Numbered from the stretch's first letter, positions 10,190-21,474 are shown. The stretch is 64,000 nt of DNA from Acanthosepion lycidas (GCA_963932145.1 OZ010582.1:13373409-13437408); one strand, 5' to 3'. Notes: generated by a model not told the origin, from the sequence alone. Numbers and translations are program-made.

Positions 10190-10930
10190 TCACTTACTTC
10201 TACATTTCTTTGGGGAATTTTCCCAACTAAACAATTTCTCTCGATGGGCGTGAGAATTTATTCATTTATACTTATGCTTATTGGGTTTATATTGTCTGTG
10301 CGTGTTTGTGCGTCTTTTTGGAGAACCTCTGTGACTGTCTAACAAAGTCCGCCATAATGTCTTATGCCAAGATAATATTTATGACCCTATTTTCAGTGCT
10401 GATATGTTTGTGATATTGCTTGGATGTGTCTTCTTGCTGTTGATGACAGAAGACGAGGTGATAATGGCAAAGTATATCGAACCGAACATTTTCAAAGAGT
10501 AATCTATTCAAAAGCGGAAATAGTTAAGAAACACACTGTAAACAATAATTCCCAGAAGTCTATACAAGTGCTTGCAATACTATTTCCTATTTAAAAAAAA
10601 AAAAGCAAGGATATTGAGTGCTCTTTTGTTAAATGAAATTAGGAGGGAGTGACAAAAATGACGTCATATATAAATGGGAAGAGCAAAACATTTGGTTCGG
10701 GTTTTGTAAGTTTTGAAGCCATCTCCTTTGGGAGAAAATATCGCGTACAATATTAAGATTTTCATTATTTCTGAAAAAAATAAAAATAAAACTATGTCTT
10801 TGAGAAGTAATTTTATGCATATTTTTTTTAACGGGATAAACAGGAAACCTTAATTCAAACAATTTTACATACAGGGAATCAGAAAATCTTTATTTCACAT
10901 ATTTACATACACATGAGAAAAAAAAGGAGT
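10190..10930. other. Unassigned sequence
   Basis: Open frames up to 80 residues on both strands show no motif. Nothing recognised. Confidence 0.35.
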
Positions 10931-11120
10931 AATGGATAGCAGCTCAAATTGAGAAATCGGGTGAGCCGAGTTCGAATTCCAGTCAGATCCATTGCATTCA
11001 CTTACGTGTTAATAACCTTGAGAAAGGTATGAAATAATTTTTTGTCCCCCCAGCTACAGGTAAGTAGGCAAACAGACAGGGTTCTATAGCCAGGGATCAT
11101 CTGTCATGTATCGAAAGATA
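10931..11120 (+). mobile_element. tRNA-derived SINE, 3'-truncated
   Basis: It has the head 'gatagcagctcaaattgag', the B-box GAGTTCGAATTCCAG, then the same body as the SINE at 6531 ('CCAGCTACAGGTAAGTAGGC', 'GGTTCTATAGCC'). It breaks off after about 180 bases. The 20-bp palindrome CATGTATCGAAAGATACATG lies at its edge. Confidence 0.7.
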
Positions 11121-11124
11121 CATG

Positions 11125-11679
11125 ATCGCCTAAGCCTGTATCACGCATGGCACATTCATTTATAATTATGCGTATGATGTTTAACTGAATAGAAAAAAGA
11201 AAAGGAAAATTTCCATGCACAACAAAGCATTTCATGCACCACACATAGAAAAGTAGACGGACAAATGGAATTATCTATAGTGACAATTGTATTGAGTAAG
11301 TATAGTATGTTTCTTCATGATGGATCCGAGCAGGCAACTGTAAGCCATATTCACCTCCCCAAAATATGCAGTATAATATAATGTGCATCTATTTATATTT
11401 TTTATTTATATACACATACGTATATGTGTGTGTGCGCGCGCGTGTTAATCATATATGTTTCCTTGTGTCACTAATGCATGGTGACGGACATCTATCAAAG
11501 TAATTCATATATGCATAAAGACGTGTGTGCACGTATGTGCGTGGGCACACGCGCGAATGAGAGAGCGTGTGTATGTGTGTTTAATCAAAAGTGCATGCTG
11601 GTTAGCAGTTTTACTTGTAAAAGTAATCATGGTATACGCAATATTGACCATTTTGTCTCCTGAATCGAAAATCTGAACA

Positions 11680-11680
<1 letters not shown>
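11125..11680. other. Unassigned sequence with TG/GC-rich patches
   Basis: Short TG and CG-alternating stretches (about 11425-11445, 11525-11580). No gene recognised. Confidence 0.35.

Positions 11681-11683
<3 letters not shown>

Positions 11684-11727
<44 letters not shown>
11684..11727. repeat. (TA)n microsatellite
   Basis: Uninterrupted TA tract. Confidence 0.95.
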
Positions 11728-11731
<4 letters not shown>

Positions 11732-12150
11732 TAATTTATTTTATCATTTACGATATTATCAGACTAAAGTGATGTGTTTTAAGTGTCTCTCAGGGGCTGA
11801 TGATAGCCGTGTACAGAACAGTTTGAAATGGACAATATCTATGTTGAGGTAATTCTTCATCGAACTCTCTGTGGATCAGTTTTAATAATTAATATTACTA
11901 GGATCCACCCGGATTATATACCAACGGATCGATTAACTGTACTGTATATATATATATATATAGGCTCGATTTAAAAAACCAATAGTATTGCAGAGTGTGT
12001 TGTTTTTGGATAATTACTTGAATCGATAAACAATTACGTATTTTACCGCATTTAATATATTCTATTTTCTTATATCTAAGAGAAGTAACACGCAATTATT
12101 CAATATCAACACAAGTTTTATCTACTGATTCTTAATAGAATTCTCACATA
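11728..12150. other. Unassigned sequence
   Basis: AT-rich, with a short TA run at about 11943-11962. Nothing recognised. Confidence 0.35.
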
Positions 12151-12152
12151 TG

Positions 12153-12650
12153 TACGGACGAGTTTCTTATTATCCTTATTAAAGGAAGAAATAAAATTAC
12201 CATGTTGAAGTACGTTCATTATATTTACGAGTACTTTCGACATTAGCACGATGTTATCTTCAGGGTCTTGTTTTTTTTCTAAGAGAAAACTGCTGTGTTC
12301 ACGTAAAAATTATTATTTTTTACTTGTGAAGGGAAAACGCTCATATTCAGGGTCTTGTTTTTACCGTATTCATCTGGAAATTATTTTTTTTACTTATGAA
12401 GCGAAAGACGCTAAACTTATGTAATGAACAATTTTTAAATTTTATGCTGTAAACATACACGTGCATTAACGTCAAGAAATGTAACTCAGTTCCTTAGATG
12501 CCTATTTTTTTTAACTATTTAAAGTTATTAATTATAAACTAGATATTTTAAACTATCTGCTGTAAAGTACTAGGGAATAAAATGGATATACATCAACATG
12601 GTAGATTTCATTCTTTCTTTATTAAGGATACTAAGAAACTCGTCCTTAAA
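12153..12650. repeat. Inverted repeat with internal direct duplication
   Basis: The arm at 12153-12226 (GACGAGTTTCTTATTATCCT) recurs inverted at about 12584-12650. Between them 'TTCAGGGTCTTGTTTTT' and an 'ACTT.TGAAG.GAAA' block are each present twice, about 70-90 bases apart. The minus strand at 12229-12268 reads CTGAAGA, an ACAT/ATGT stem, then CGAAA, a hammerhead-like pattern. Confidence 0.5.
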
Positions 12651-12734
12651 TATGAGAGGATCCCATTTAGAACAAAACAAAACTTGATTAAATACATAAT
12701 TATTACATATACATATCTTAATTAAAAATGCTGC

Positions 12735-12749
12735 CAACACGCACGCACG

Positions 12750-12780
<31 letters not shown>

Positions 12781-12781
12781 G
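12735..12781. repeat. (AC)n(TA)n microsatellite
   Basis: Short compound AC/TA tract. Confidence 0.9.
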
Positions 12782-13363
12782 TACAGAAGTTTCATTAAAG
12801 AAAACAGACAAGATACTACGATTAAGTGTATTTCCTTACACCTGTCCGACCAAAGCTCTATTATAATCCATTTAAGCACACACACAAACTTACCAGATTC
12901 CATCCGAAACATACTAGTAGATAATACAAACATAATTCCTTCATTCACATGTAAAAAAAATAGATAAAAAATAATGGAAGCTTTAATAATAAACAAAGAA
13001 AAAAACAACACTTAATAATATAACTAAGAACACGGCTACAATGTGCTGACAGTTTTCGGAACATAAAACATCCCTGTACCGCTAGAAACATACACACAAC
13101 CCATACACCTAATTAAAAAGCAAAAATAAAGTCATCCTTGATAATGGCTAAAAATATAGCCGAAATCGCTTCGAATTACAGAACATTTGGACATTTTCTA
13201 CACACTCTGTGTCCAGAAAAGAAAACACTTGTTCGAACACAAGAAAAATTAAATAAAAAGCTTAGTTGTAGTACCTTGTACCTTGTGTGTGTTTGCATTG
13301 TATTTTTACTTAAATCAAAATTTCTTTTGGTTAGCTTTTTCTAGATTTCCACTTCTCATGTAT

Positions 13364-13365
<2 letters not shown>
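12782..13365. other. Unassigned, with a Penelope-type 3' motif near 13130
   Basis: The motif CCTTGATAATGGCTA, spacer, TAGCCGAAA (13133-13168) pairs as a GGCTA/TAGCC stem. It recalls the non-coding motif at 42508 and 44060. No coding remnant. Confidence 0.35.
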
Positions 13366-13423
<58 letters not shown>

Positions 13424-13425
13424 GC
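13366..13425. repeat. (TA)n microsatellite
   Basis: TA tract bounded by short AC runs. Confidence 0.95.
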
Positions 13426-13429
13426 TTCC

Positions 13430-14115
13430 TAAAATATTATTGTAATAAATACAAGCAATAAAATACAAAATTTAAAAAAAAATGTTTCCTTCATTTCTTA
13501 ACCTCAACTTAGTCTGAAATTTCTCCAAGAATTCCGTTTTTTATTCATTTTTTTTTCTTATCTCGAGAGGCATCTGATATTTAACTTTGTTTTTCTTCTT
13601 TATAATTTTTCCCATGCCACCCTCTGTGCCAAACAATTCGTCACAGGTTTGTTTATATCGAAGTCTGTGGGTCACCTTTACGTAAATGTACTGCCTTTCT
13701 TTGATGGATGTGCAGTGACATTCAGTTTCCCCGACAGTGTGAAAAACAGAGAATCATCAAGTAAGTACTTTGGTCTGGGATTCTTCAAGCAGTATTTATT
13801 TACTTTCCTACGGGTGAGATTATCCGGCATTGCCTGGGGTTTTATCAACATCATGATTTATAAACTTCACTTTTTCTTTCATATCACTCAGTACAATTTG
13901 TTACACTATCAAAGAAATATTTTCAGCGTTTTTCATATTATTATGCAAAATCTATCAATTTTACAAGCCAAATTGGAATGCATGCATTTAATCTTTTCAT
14001 GAAAAAGATATTTAAAATTCGTTTTCTTACTCTCATTCCTAATGGCACCAGATTTATTAAAGAATTTTTTTCATTAATTCTATTTTTCAGTAAGGATTAT
14101 CTTTAAAAAGATTTT
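13430..14115. other. Unassigned sequence
   Basis: A 117-residue + frame (13649-14002) is hydrophobic, has no domain I recognise and no splice context. Probably chance. Confidence 0.35.
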
Positions 14116-14119
14116 AATT

Positions 14120-14352
14120 AATATCTGTCTATATTTCTGAGATGGTCTTGTAATTATTTGCATTGTTCAGAATCTGTCCTCATCTTTGTTGCCATATTCG
14201 CCCATGTTTCGGTAGTTGTACGTTCCGGCTTTCTTCCAATAACCTGAAGAAAGCTGGACAGTTCAACGGCCGAAACGTCATAAATACGGCAGCAAAGATA
14301 AGGACAGCAGTCCGAACAATGTAAATAGTACTCTCCATTGATCATCTGAGAG
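14120..14352. mobile_element. Foldback Penelope-type non-coding repeat
   Basis: The left arm (about 14125-14235) and right arm (about 14245-14350) are imperfect inverses: 'attatttgcattgttc.gaatctgtcctcatcttt' recurs inverted. The same sequence is single at 9240-9320. The centre contains CTGAAGA, a spacer, then CGAAACGTC, in hammerhead order. Confidence 0.55.
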
Positions 14353-14399
14353 ACGTTTCTCTGCCTTCCATCTGCATGGCTGATGCTAACCTCCAGATA

Positions 14400-15060
14400 A
14401 GTGATTTTTTGAAACTTCTTGAGCTAACGTTCTCGGCTAACAGAAAGTAAAGGACTATATTAAATCCATTGCTAGATCACCTAGTAAGAAAGTTGATTCA
14501 TTGTGACGTGCGATAAAATCATTCTCCCCTGGATCTATCTTACATATATATATGCCTAATTCTGTCCATGATTACAATATTTCTGCCATATATATGCTGT
14601 GCACCTGCTATTTATCTAAAGCTCTTTGATAAAATCCAAAGAACAATCAGCAATATTATTGGCCCTGTTCTGGAGGCTGGCTTTTAATCATTTTCCTACC
14701 GCTTAGGGTTGCCTACTTGTGCTTTTTCTATAAATAATTTCATGGCAATTGTTCAGATGAGACCTTCACTAGGCTACCTAGACATTTTTAATTTAAGCGC
14801 AGTGCTAAACTGGCGTATAGTCTCAGCAATTTATAGTAGAGTTGGTTAGACGTAACCGTAAAATCTATGCTAACATTTTCTTTTCTCGCACTTCTCAGAA
14901 TTCCATTCTGACGCCATGTTTTCTAACCAACTTTTATCTTCAAAAATTTAAATGCAATTTCCTTCGCTATCTAATGTCCTCCTTATTCTTCTTTTTTTCT
15001 CGCTCTTCAGTTTTTTTTTTGTTTTTTATTTACTTCTTCCACACCCAGTAAACCATTGTG
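14400..15060 (+). pseudogene. LINE RT C-terminal remnant (Jockey/CR1-like)
   Basis: Traces in order: KDYIKSIARSPSKKVDSL, then LFDKIQRTISNIIGPVLEAG, then remnants of 'SYRLG', NNFMAIVQ and an RT tail. These match '..DYI.SIARSA..KVGSL', '(L)LDK.Q.R..N.IG..L....' and 'SHRR.VASL' of the LINE families common in marine invertebrates. The same lineage is at 34560-36000, 48200 and 49270. Multiple frame breaks. Confidence 0.6.
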
Positions 15061-15228
15061 CCTTAGTGACTTCATTGCCTTACTTGGAGTGAACTTGAAG
15101 AAAATTAACTTATTTCGGAAAAAAAATCACATTCAATATCTGCATTGAATAACAACTATATTTTTACGTTTAAACGCATAAAATAAGCTCACTCTACAAA
15201 TTGTATAATTTATTAGGAATTATTAATA

Positions 15229-15770
15229 GGGTGTTTCACAATTTTTTCAAACAATGAAGCGGCTTCTCAGATAATGAGGTATTGAGGAGTATCAAGATAA
15301 TTATTAGGAGGAACAGTGGTTTCAGCAGGATGATGCTCCTTTTTACATTGCTAATGTTACCATGTCATGGCTCCGGGAAAATTTGGTAAGCGACTCATCA
15401 GATGTGAAGCTGAAGTGGAACGGGCATCTCATTTTTTTGAGCTGAACCCTCCAGATTTCTTCTTTTGGGGGTAAATCAAGGACAAAATCTACCAAGGCCT
15501 CCTTCGCACCACTGGCACATTGAAGATTCAAGAGATCATCCACGCGTTATCAACAACTTTGCGTTCAGCAGTGCCCTCAGCTCATCAGGCGAGATCTGGA
15601 GCATGTACTCTAGGGATTCTCTTGACATTTGTCCATGTTTGAGGTTAAGTAGTTGAAGATCCTAAAATGTTATCCTTTTACCTTTCAATAAATGTAATTT
15701 CAATTATTTTATCATTTGTTGTCCTTGATCTGTAACCGATCATTTGGTTTCACAAATTGTGAAACACCAT
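15229..15770 (+). mobile_element. Deleted mariner/Tc1-superfamily element (542 bp)
   Basis: The TIRs are GGGTGTTTCACAATTTTTTC on the left and the inverse of ATGGTGTTTCACAATTTGTG on the right, with TA at 15227-15228 and 15771-15772. The interior keeps only the C-terminal part of the transposase. Confidence 0.7.
15305..15660 (+). pseudogene. Transposase C-terminal remnant (DDE)
   Basis: The + frame reads WFQQDDAPFYIANVTMSWLR, then after a frameshift NPPDFFFWG, then IKDKIY. This is the 'WFQQDGAP.H.A......L' to 'SPDLTP.DFFLWG.(L/I)K..VY' catalytic section of mariner-superfamily transposases. The first catalytic Asp region is absent. Frameshifts and a stop make it inactive. Confidence 0.65.
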
Positions 15771-16012
15771 TATATATATAATCCTTTGTATTTCCTTCAT
15801 TTTCATTTTTCGTACAATAATTCCTTCATTATCTACATTGTTTATATGATTGTTTCCTTAATTCTCTTCATTTCATCATCTTTTTACCTCTTTTCTACAA
15901 TTTTCTTCCTTATATTCTATAGTATTTCTAATTCATTTTTGTTGATGTCGCCTCTTCGGCCTCTGGCCTCTGGCCTCTCCTTCATGGCGGAATTTCTCTA
16001 AAAAGTCAGTTA
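15771..16012. other. Pyrimidine-rich spacer
   Basis: T/C-rich sequence with a short tandem GGCCTCT (about 15958-15978). Nothing coding. Confidence 0.4.
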
Positions 16013-16200
16013 TCAGAGAAGTTCGTAGAATCTTAATTTGCACCATTGTTTGCAGAAAATGGCCATTGCCACATTACATATAAGTATAGAGGGCTTGAGA
16101 AACCTGATACACACAAGACAGATTGAAGGCAAGAGGGACAGAGGAAAGCAATGCATAACACGCCTAGCTAGCTTGTGTAAATGGATGGAGAAATATGCAC
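16013..16200 (+). pseudogene. LINE C-terminal remnant (RTE/CR1-like)
   Basis: The frame reads EGLRNLIHTRQIEGKRDRGK, then CITRLASLCKWM. It matches the '(K)EGLE.L..TG(K/Q)IEGKR.RG(K/R)QR' tail of LINE RTs, as in the better-preserved copy at 46940. It ends abruptly at the mariner right-end copy at 16195. Confidence 0.6.
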
Positions 16201-16420
16201 GCGTTATCAACAACTTTGCATTCAACTGAATAACAGATATATGGACATGCACTCTAGGGTTCCTCTTGATATTTTTGGTTTCTAAATGATTGTAGATCCT
16301 AACATGCTGTCCTTTTACCTTCCAATAAATGTAACTTTAATTACTCTATCATTTTTTGTCCTTGTTTTGTGCCTGATCATTTTGTTTCAAAAAATTTGAT
16401 GCGCCTTGTATATAAATTCT
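16195..16420 (+). mobile_element. Second, right-end-only copy of the 15229 mariner element
   Basis: It shares GCGTTATCAACAACTTTGC and the downstream region ('CCTTTTACCTT.CAATAAATG', 'TTTTGTCCTTG') with 15546-15770. The left part is missing and the right TIR is degenerate near 16400. Confidence 0.6.
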
Positions 16421-16424
16421 ATGC

Positions 16425-17655
16425 GTAGTGAAAAACTAATCAATAAACGAAGTTGTTTTTAATAACGACTGTATATGATTTCCTAATCTCTATACAATCT
16501 CATTGGTATATTTGGCATAAGAACAAAATTAACATGATTTCCCGCACGTTTACCTGCTGATGGTGCCAGAAATTGTCAATTTTTTATCTTCTTTTTTTGT
16601 GCTTATAACCCAGTAATTAGGGACTGAGTATGATCCTCTTCCTTAATTGCAGGTAAAACCCCGGCAGATGTTGTCTTTGAAACTGACTTTGATTAAATAC
16701 CATCTCTGTTCTCATATAGGAACCATGACAGGCAATAAACGATTATCCATTTTTCCGTTTTTCTGAATTTAATATTAATCATCAATTTCCAGGTGTGCAT
16801 TAGTAGGTCTTTTAATTAACAAACGAAGTATTTCTGATGAAAAACAAAAAACAAAAAACAAAAAAAAAAAAAACATTTCAATAAATTATTTATAATTAAA
16901 AAAAAAATTAACTATCAACCTGTATGCCAAAGGTCGAAAATCATGATGATGATACGGTGAATGATCAGATGTTAATATATATTTTTCAAACCATGATATT
17001 AGTGCATGACAAAACATTGAGTTACCCAGTTGCGATCAACTTCACGACGTTAGTGACGCTGTGTGAGATAAACTTTCTAACTTTCCCAGGTGGACATTAA
17101 CTGACTCTTGCAAAAAGACACTGCAGTTCGTAACCAGTAGAGAAGCATTAGCTTCTGATTCAATCTTGCCTACCAATTCTCAGGGTCGAGGATTCATGTC
17201 TGGTTCTATACCGAATAAGTGCATGAGAATGAATTTTATAGCGCAAATAACTAATCGAAAAGCATTGTCAATAATTATTCCATAGAAAATCATGAAGGAA
17301 TAGAGAAATCGTCATGAATTTTATTACTGACAAAATAGTGGAATATAAATTTGGTTTCTATATATGTTTACGATTGTATTATCGAATATTATGAGTAAGC
17401 ATTTTAGAAAACTCACAAAATTGAAACTATTGATATGCATCTGCCATTATGACTTATCTAACTTTAAAAAATAACATATAGTTTCTCAGCTTTTCGAAAC
17501 AGATAACAGCACAACAAAAATATTGATTATACCTATTACATTTATCATTTTACCATAAACACACTAAATGTAATGATACATATTATCTTTCATCTATAAA
17601 ATATATAACTGCAAATATGCTCATATAATTTGTCCTTACGTTAATCATTAGTTTA
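16425..17655. other. Unassigned, possibly unique sequence
   Basis: AT-rich, no open frame above 60 residues, no repeat recognised except A-runs near 16850. Could be single-copy intergenic DNA. Confidence 0.35.
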
Positions 17656-17659
17656 TTTT

Positions 17660-17880
17660 AAGGGAATTCGCATATGCATGATATCCCTGGGTATGACGAT
17701 AAAGTACATCCGGCAGCAAGGCCTTTGATCAGGAGATTGGAGTGTTTGAGGAATATGGAACCACTTTTAATTGGTGTGGTTCTCGGGTCCACCATCGGGG
17801 TGGTAGCAGCTGTTAGGCTTCCAGCTATTAGGAGTATTAAACCCCATTTACAAAAACAAAATACTATGAAAATATAAAAA
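17660..17880 (+). other. Short open frame in probable repeat
   Basis: A 67-residue frame reads ARPLIRRLECLRNMEPLLIG. The DNA word GGCAGCAAGGCCT.TGATC also occurs at 27075-27100, so this is probably a dispersed repeat rather than a host exon. Not identified. Confidence 0.3.
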
Positions 17881-17884
17881 TACA

Positions 17885-18430
17885 TGTATATAGAAACAAT
17901 AGATTGTTATGTAAAAAAGTAAAAACAATTCATATTTATAGTAAAATTTATAGTAAACGAAAAAAAGTAAATGAAAACGGAATTATTCATTTTGTTTCGA
18001 TAATTGTACACAGCATTTACAATCATGGGATTATACTAAGCTAATCTAACATTTCACTGTGGTTGCAATTTAGAAAACTAATTTTACAAACCGTCAGAAG
18101 TTGATCCCAACTGTGTGAACCAATCCTATGGCTTGCTTTAATATTAAAGTTAAGAATGTGTGACCTCGTAACTATCGAAAATCAATGAAATATTATATGT
18201 CAGTTTTCTTTGAAGAATGCAAAAAGCCTCTGACCTTTGCTAAAAGGCAATATTGAGGTAAATATAATATTTTTACTTTTGGTATTTGTTGAGATCAAAG
18301 AAAATCTGTGAATAGGATCTTCATCTAGACTTAATTTAATAAAGGTTATTATAAATTCATTGAATGATTATGGAATTAATGATTCCGCAGGAGTGTCTAA
18401 ATTCTGCCGTGTGTTCATTCTTACTTTTCT
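17885..18430. other. Unassigned sequence
   Basis: Nothing recognised. Confidence 0.35.
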
Positions 18431-18433
18431 TAA

Positions 18434-18692
18434 CCCTAGAACACTCACCATGGGTATATAGTACCCAGTGCAAATTTTCCTAGTTTTAATTACAATTTTC
18501 AGTACTTGATTTTCTTACCTAAATAATATGTTTTTCAGTTCCTATTAATGTTAACTCAAAGTACAAAGTTTGAAGTGCTTACATGTAAAATATTTCAAAT
18601 AAAGATTTATATTTAATTTTTTTTTTTTTTGATATTTTATATTTATATTGTTAGTAGTGGTGTAACTTTAATTGATGGTTAGTGCTCTAGGG
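18434..18692. mobile_element. piggyBac-type MITE (259 bp)
   Basis: The left end is TTAA|CCCTAGAACACTCACCAT and the right end is the inverse of CCCTAGAGCACTAACCAT followed by TTTAA. The TIR pairs at 16 of 18 positions. CCCTAG termini and a TTAA target are piggyBac hallmarks. A small palindrome (TGGGTA...TACCCA) lies just inside the left end. No transposase remnant. Confidence 0.7.
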
Positions 18693-19060
18693 TTTAAAAA
18701 TTTCATGTACCAAGATCATTTTAACAAACTGATTTTTTAGTATCTAATACTATCACAGAATTATAACGTTTTTCACATTTATTTTGGAAAGAAATGCTCA
18801 CGGTAATCATCATTGGATCAAGAAATTAAAATCGGGCGTAGTAGTACGCATTTTCATGATTATTCCAACTATCTCCAGAAGAAAATATATACTAAAATCA
18901 TAATAATGTTACGACAACAGTTTGCTAATCAAAAAATATTCAATTAAAAACATGTGCTTAGGAAAAAAAATATTGGCTTTTTACGTTTTAAATCTCTCTC
19001 AGGATTTTCACACAAGTCAACGCGTGTGTAAATGCACACTCACTCACCCCCATACACTAG
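18693..19060. other. Unassigned sequence
   Basis: AT-rich; nothing recognised. Confidence 0.35.
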
Positions 19061-19124
<64 letters not shown>

Positions 19125-19140
19125 TGTGGGTGTATGTGTG
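19061..19140. repeat. (TA)n microsatellite
   Basis: TA tract with one TG interruption, ending in a TG-rich tail. Confidence 0.95.
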
Positions 19141-19169
19141 TTAAAATATAGTATTATGATTTGTTATGT

Positions 19170-19230
19170 CTATGACTTAAAATGCTTAATATCAGATATA
19201 GAGTTATATAAATGTAAAAGTGAACAATTT
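19170..19230 (+). mobile_element. Left-end fragment of the foldback repeat
   Basis: 'TGCTTAATATCAGATATAGAG' through 'AAAAGTGAAC' aligns with 26310-26356 of the complete foldback copy. Confidence 0.5.
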
Positions 19231-19234
19231 GTTT

Positions 19235-19605
19235 CAGGTTTAAATGCAATCGTCAATTCATGTGCGTTGTTTTAGCTGGACTATTTATATATGCTGATCA
19301 TTGGTACATTATGTTTAGGTCTATTGAATTATTCTAACTGTTATTTTCGTGGGTGATAACTATCTTGTTTCGAATTGTTCAACAGTAGAAATAATTATGG
19401 ATCCGAATGTTGTTTTGTGGCTATTTTATAGTGTTACATATTAACATTTTTATTCATTTGTTAATATATTTTATTTGTTGTTGTTGTTGTTACATTTACT
19501 TATGTTTATGTGAGCGTTCGTAGTTTGCCAATGTATTTATTATTTAATTAATTTATTTACTTATTTATTGGTTTGAATTAATTTATTTATTTTATTATTT
19601 ATTTT
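19235..19605. other. AT-rich with degenerate TTTA repeats
   Basis: TTATTTA-type simple sequence about 19535-19610; otherwise unassigned. Confidence 0.4.
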
Positions 19606-19609
19606 AGTT

Positions 19610-20055
19610 CATTTTTAGGTTTCGATTTTTAAGAAACGTAGGAAAAAATTTTTCTGTCTGCATTTTGATCGTTTACTTAGTTTGTGTTCACCTGGGAAGT
19701 TAATTATAGCTATGTTCTCTTCTAGACATAATTTACATTTTCGGGATAAATTGTTGTAGGTTGACGCTGTTTCCTTTATTTTGTATTATGTTTTTGGTGT
19801 TATTTTTTTTTCCGAGTTATGATTAGAAAGAATTGTGCTGTTCGCGTAATTAATATCTGTAAACGATGCTTTGCGTGCGTAGTTTGTTTGTTCCAAGGGT
19901 CCTTCAGTTACTCCTATGCATATATTTTCTTCATTATCTGCTAATTTTACAGTGGCTTAGTATATTATATTGATCTGCAAGCAATTGTTATTTAAGGAAC
20001 CTTTGTACTGTGCTCTGCATTTACAGGTGGGTTTGATTTTTGCGGCTGCTTTGTT

Positions 20056-20058
<3 letters not shown>
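19610..20058 (-). pseudogene. Penelope-like GIY-YIG C-terminal remnant
   Basis: The minus strand reads KPTCKCRAQYKGSLNNNCLQ (the cysteine knuckle linking RT and endonuclease), a stop, ATVKLADNEENICIGVTEGP (GIY-YIG region; YIG has become CIG), then YARKASFTDINYANSTILSN and, after a frameshift, LSRKCKLCLEENIAIINFPG. Order and spacing match the intact ORF at 53899. Its 5' end abuts the GATA tract. It is broken by stops and a frameshift. Confidence 0.7.

Positions 20059-20102
<44 letters not shown>
20054..20102. repeat. (GATA)n microsatellite
   Basis: About twelve GATA units. Confidence 0.95.
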
Positions 20103-20103
<1 letters not shown>

Positions 20104-20407
20104 TTCATACAAGTCAGATGTTATGCATTGGAGACATTTATTGAAAGAAGAAATGAAGAGAAGCAATATCGTACCGTCATGCACGACACAAGCCACACAA
20201 CGTTTTGGTGGGGAGGCTGACATGTCCGGTGAACTTGTCCCTTTTAGATTTATGATGGAATTGTCCCTTTAAACTACATGACGAAGGAGATGCCGATTAT
20301 TAATTGTCGAAACCTTGTACACCTATGTCCATCAAAATCTAATATATGTCGAAAATTACATCAGCTTATGAGATGTAACCCATAACCTTTCAGTAATATA
20401 ATAAATA
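20103..20407. other. Unassigned sequence
   Basis: Nothing recognised between the GATA tract and the dispersed repeat at 20408. Confidence 0.35.
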
Positions 20408-20680
20408 AATAAAATATATACTGCACTATAGAGGATTATATTTTTCTGGTTTAATTCATATTAGCATTATGGTTTAAAAAATAGCAGTCGACATATAAAC
20501 GAATTAAATAATAAATGATTGCTTCGCCACAAGTCGATAGTTGCTTCATACACGTGGATTATATCAAATTGTTCCATGTACAAGCTCAAAGGTAAATTTG
20601 GACAAGACATAATTTACTGCTTAGACAAACCAGAGTGGACCCATTGAATGTGACGATTTAATTCCAGGAATGGTCACAAC
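20408..20680 (+). repeat. Dispersed repeat X, copy A
   Basis: It matches the reverse complement of 37803-38075 over about 260 bp with small indels. Shared words include CACTATAGA.GATTAT, AGCAGTCGACAT, AATAATAAATGATT and GACCCATTGAATGTGAC. No coding frame or terminal motif identifies the family. Confidence 0.65.
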
Positions 20681-20689
20681 TAATACTTT

Positions 20690-21405
20690 CAAAGAAGTGT
20701 TACTTGGTAATTATTTCTCTAAATCGACATACCCAGGCACATATCCACACACACATCCACATGTAAGCACACATACGCACACACACGATTTTATGTATTT
20801 ATATATAAATATAAACAAATGGAAAAAATTCTCTGTTAAACGTTTCGTCCTCTCGAATCACTTAATCCCATTAAATTTATGTTTTTATTGATAGAATTCT
20901 ATATGTGGATGAAAGGTTTATTCTCCCGGTTACATTTTCCTCATTATTGGTATTATTATGCCTATGATATATTTACACGTGTTCAACGCAGAGAAAACAT
21001 AACATATGTTTATTCAACAAGAAGACTGAAAGGGGAACGAAAAAAAAGAGGCATACAAGAAACGGCGAGTCTTTTTATTTTTTTTTTTTTTTTCCAAACT
21101 GAGCACTGCGAAATGTATATATTTTCTATATCTGGTGGAGATCTGCTTCTATAGGAAAACGATGCCATAGGTTTGTTAGCTGCAACACATGGCTTGGGGA
21201 GGAAGACTTCAGCCTGTGCTAAGTGATCCAGGATAAAAAAAAAAGTAAGTGCTCGGTTCAACTCCTGGAAGCTGACTGACTGACCACTTTTGTCACACGA
21301 TGAAGTGACAACACTGAGCGGCTGTCAGATGACTCATGTGACATTATATCGACGAAAGAGAGAAAATCGCCTTTTGTATCCCTACATAGGTATAGGTACT
21401 GGAGG
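20690..21405. other. Unassigned sequence
   Basis: Short AC-rich patch at 20740-20790. Open frames to 91 residues without motifs. Confidence 0.35.
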
Positions 21406-21411
21406 GAGAGG

Positions 21412-21468
21412 TTTAAAAGCGCGAGTGTCGGTTACACATACGTATCTAACCGACGCTCGCGTTTTACA
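21412..21468. other. GC-rich hairpin
   Basis: The arms 21412-21434 and 21447-21468 pair around a 12-base loop: GCGAGTGTCGGTTA against GCGAGCGTCGGTTA, extending into TTAAAA/TTTTA. It stands out in AT-rich surroundings. It may be the core of a short foldback repeat or an RNA hairpin. The + open frame crossing it (21290-21598) is unidentified. Confidence 0.5.
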
Positions 21469-21474
21469 TCGACA

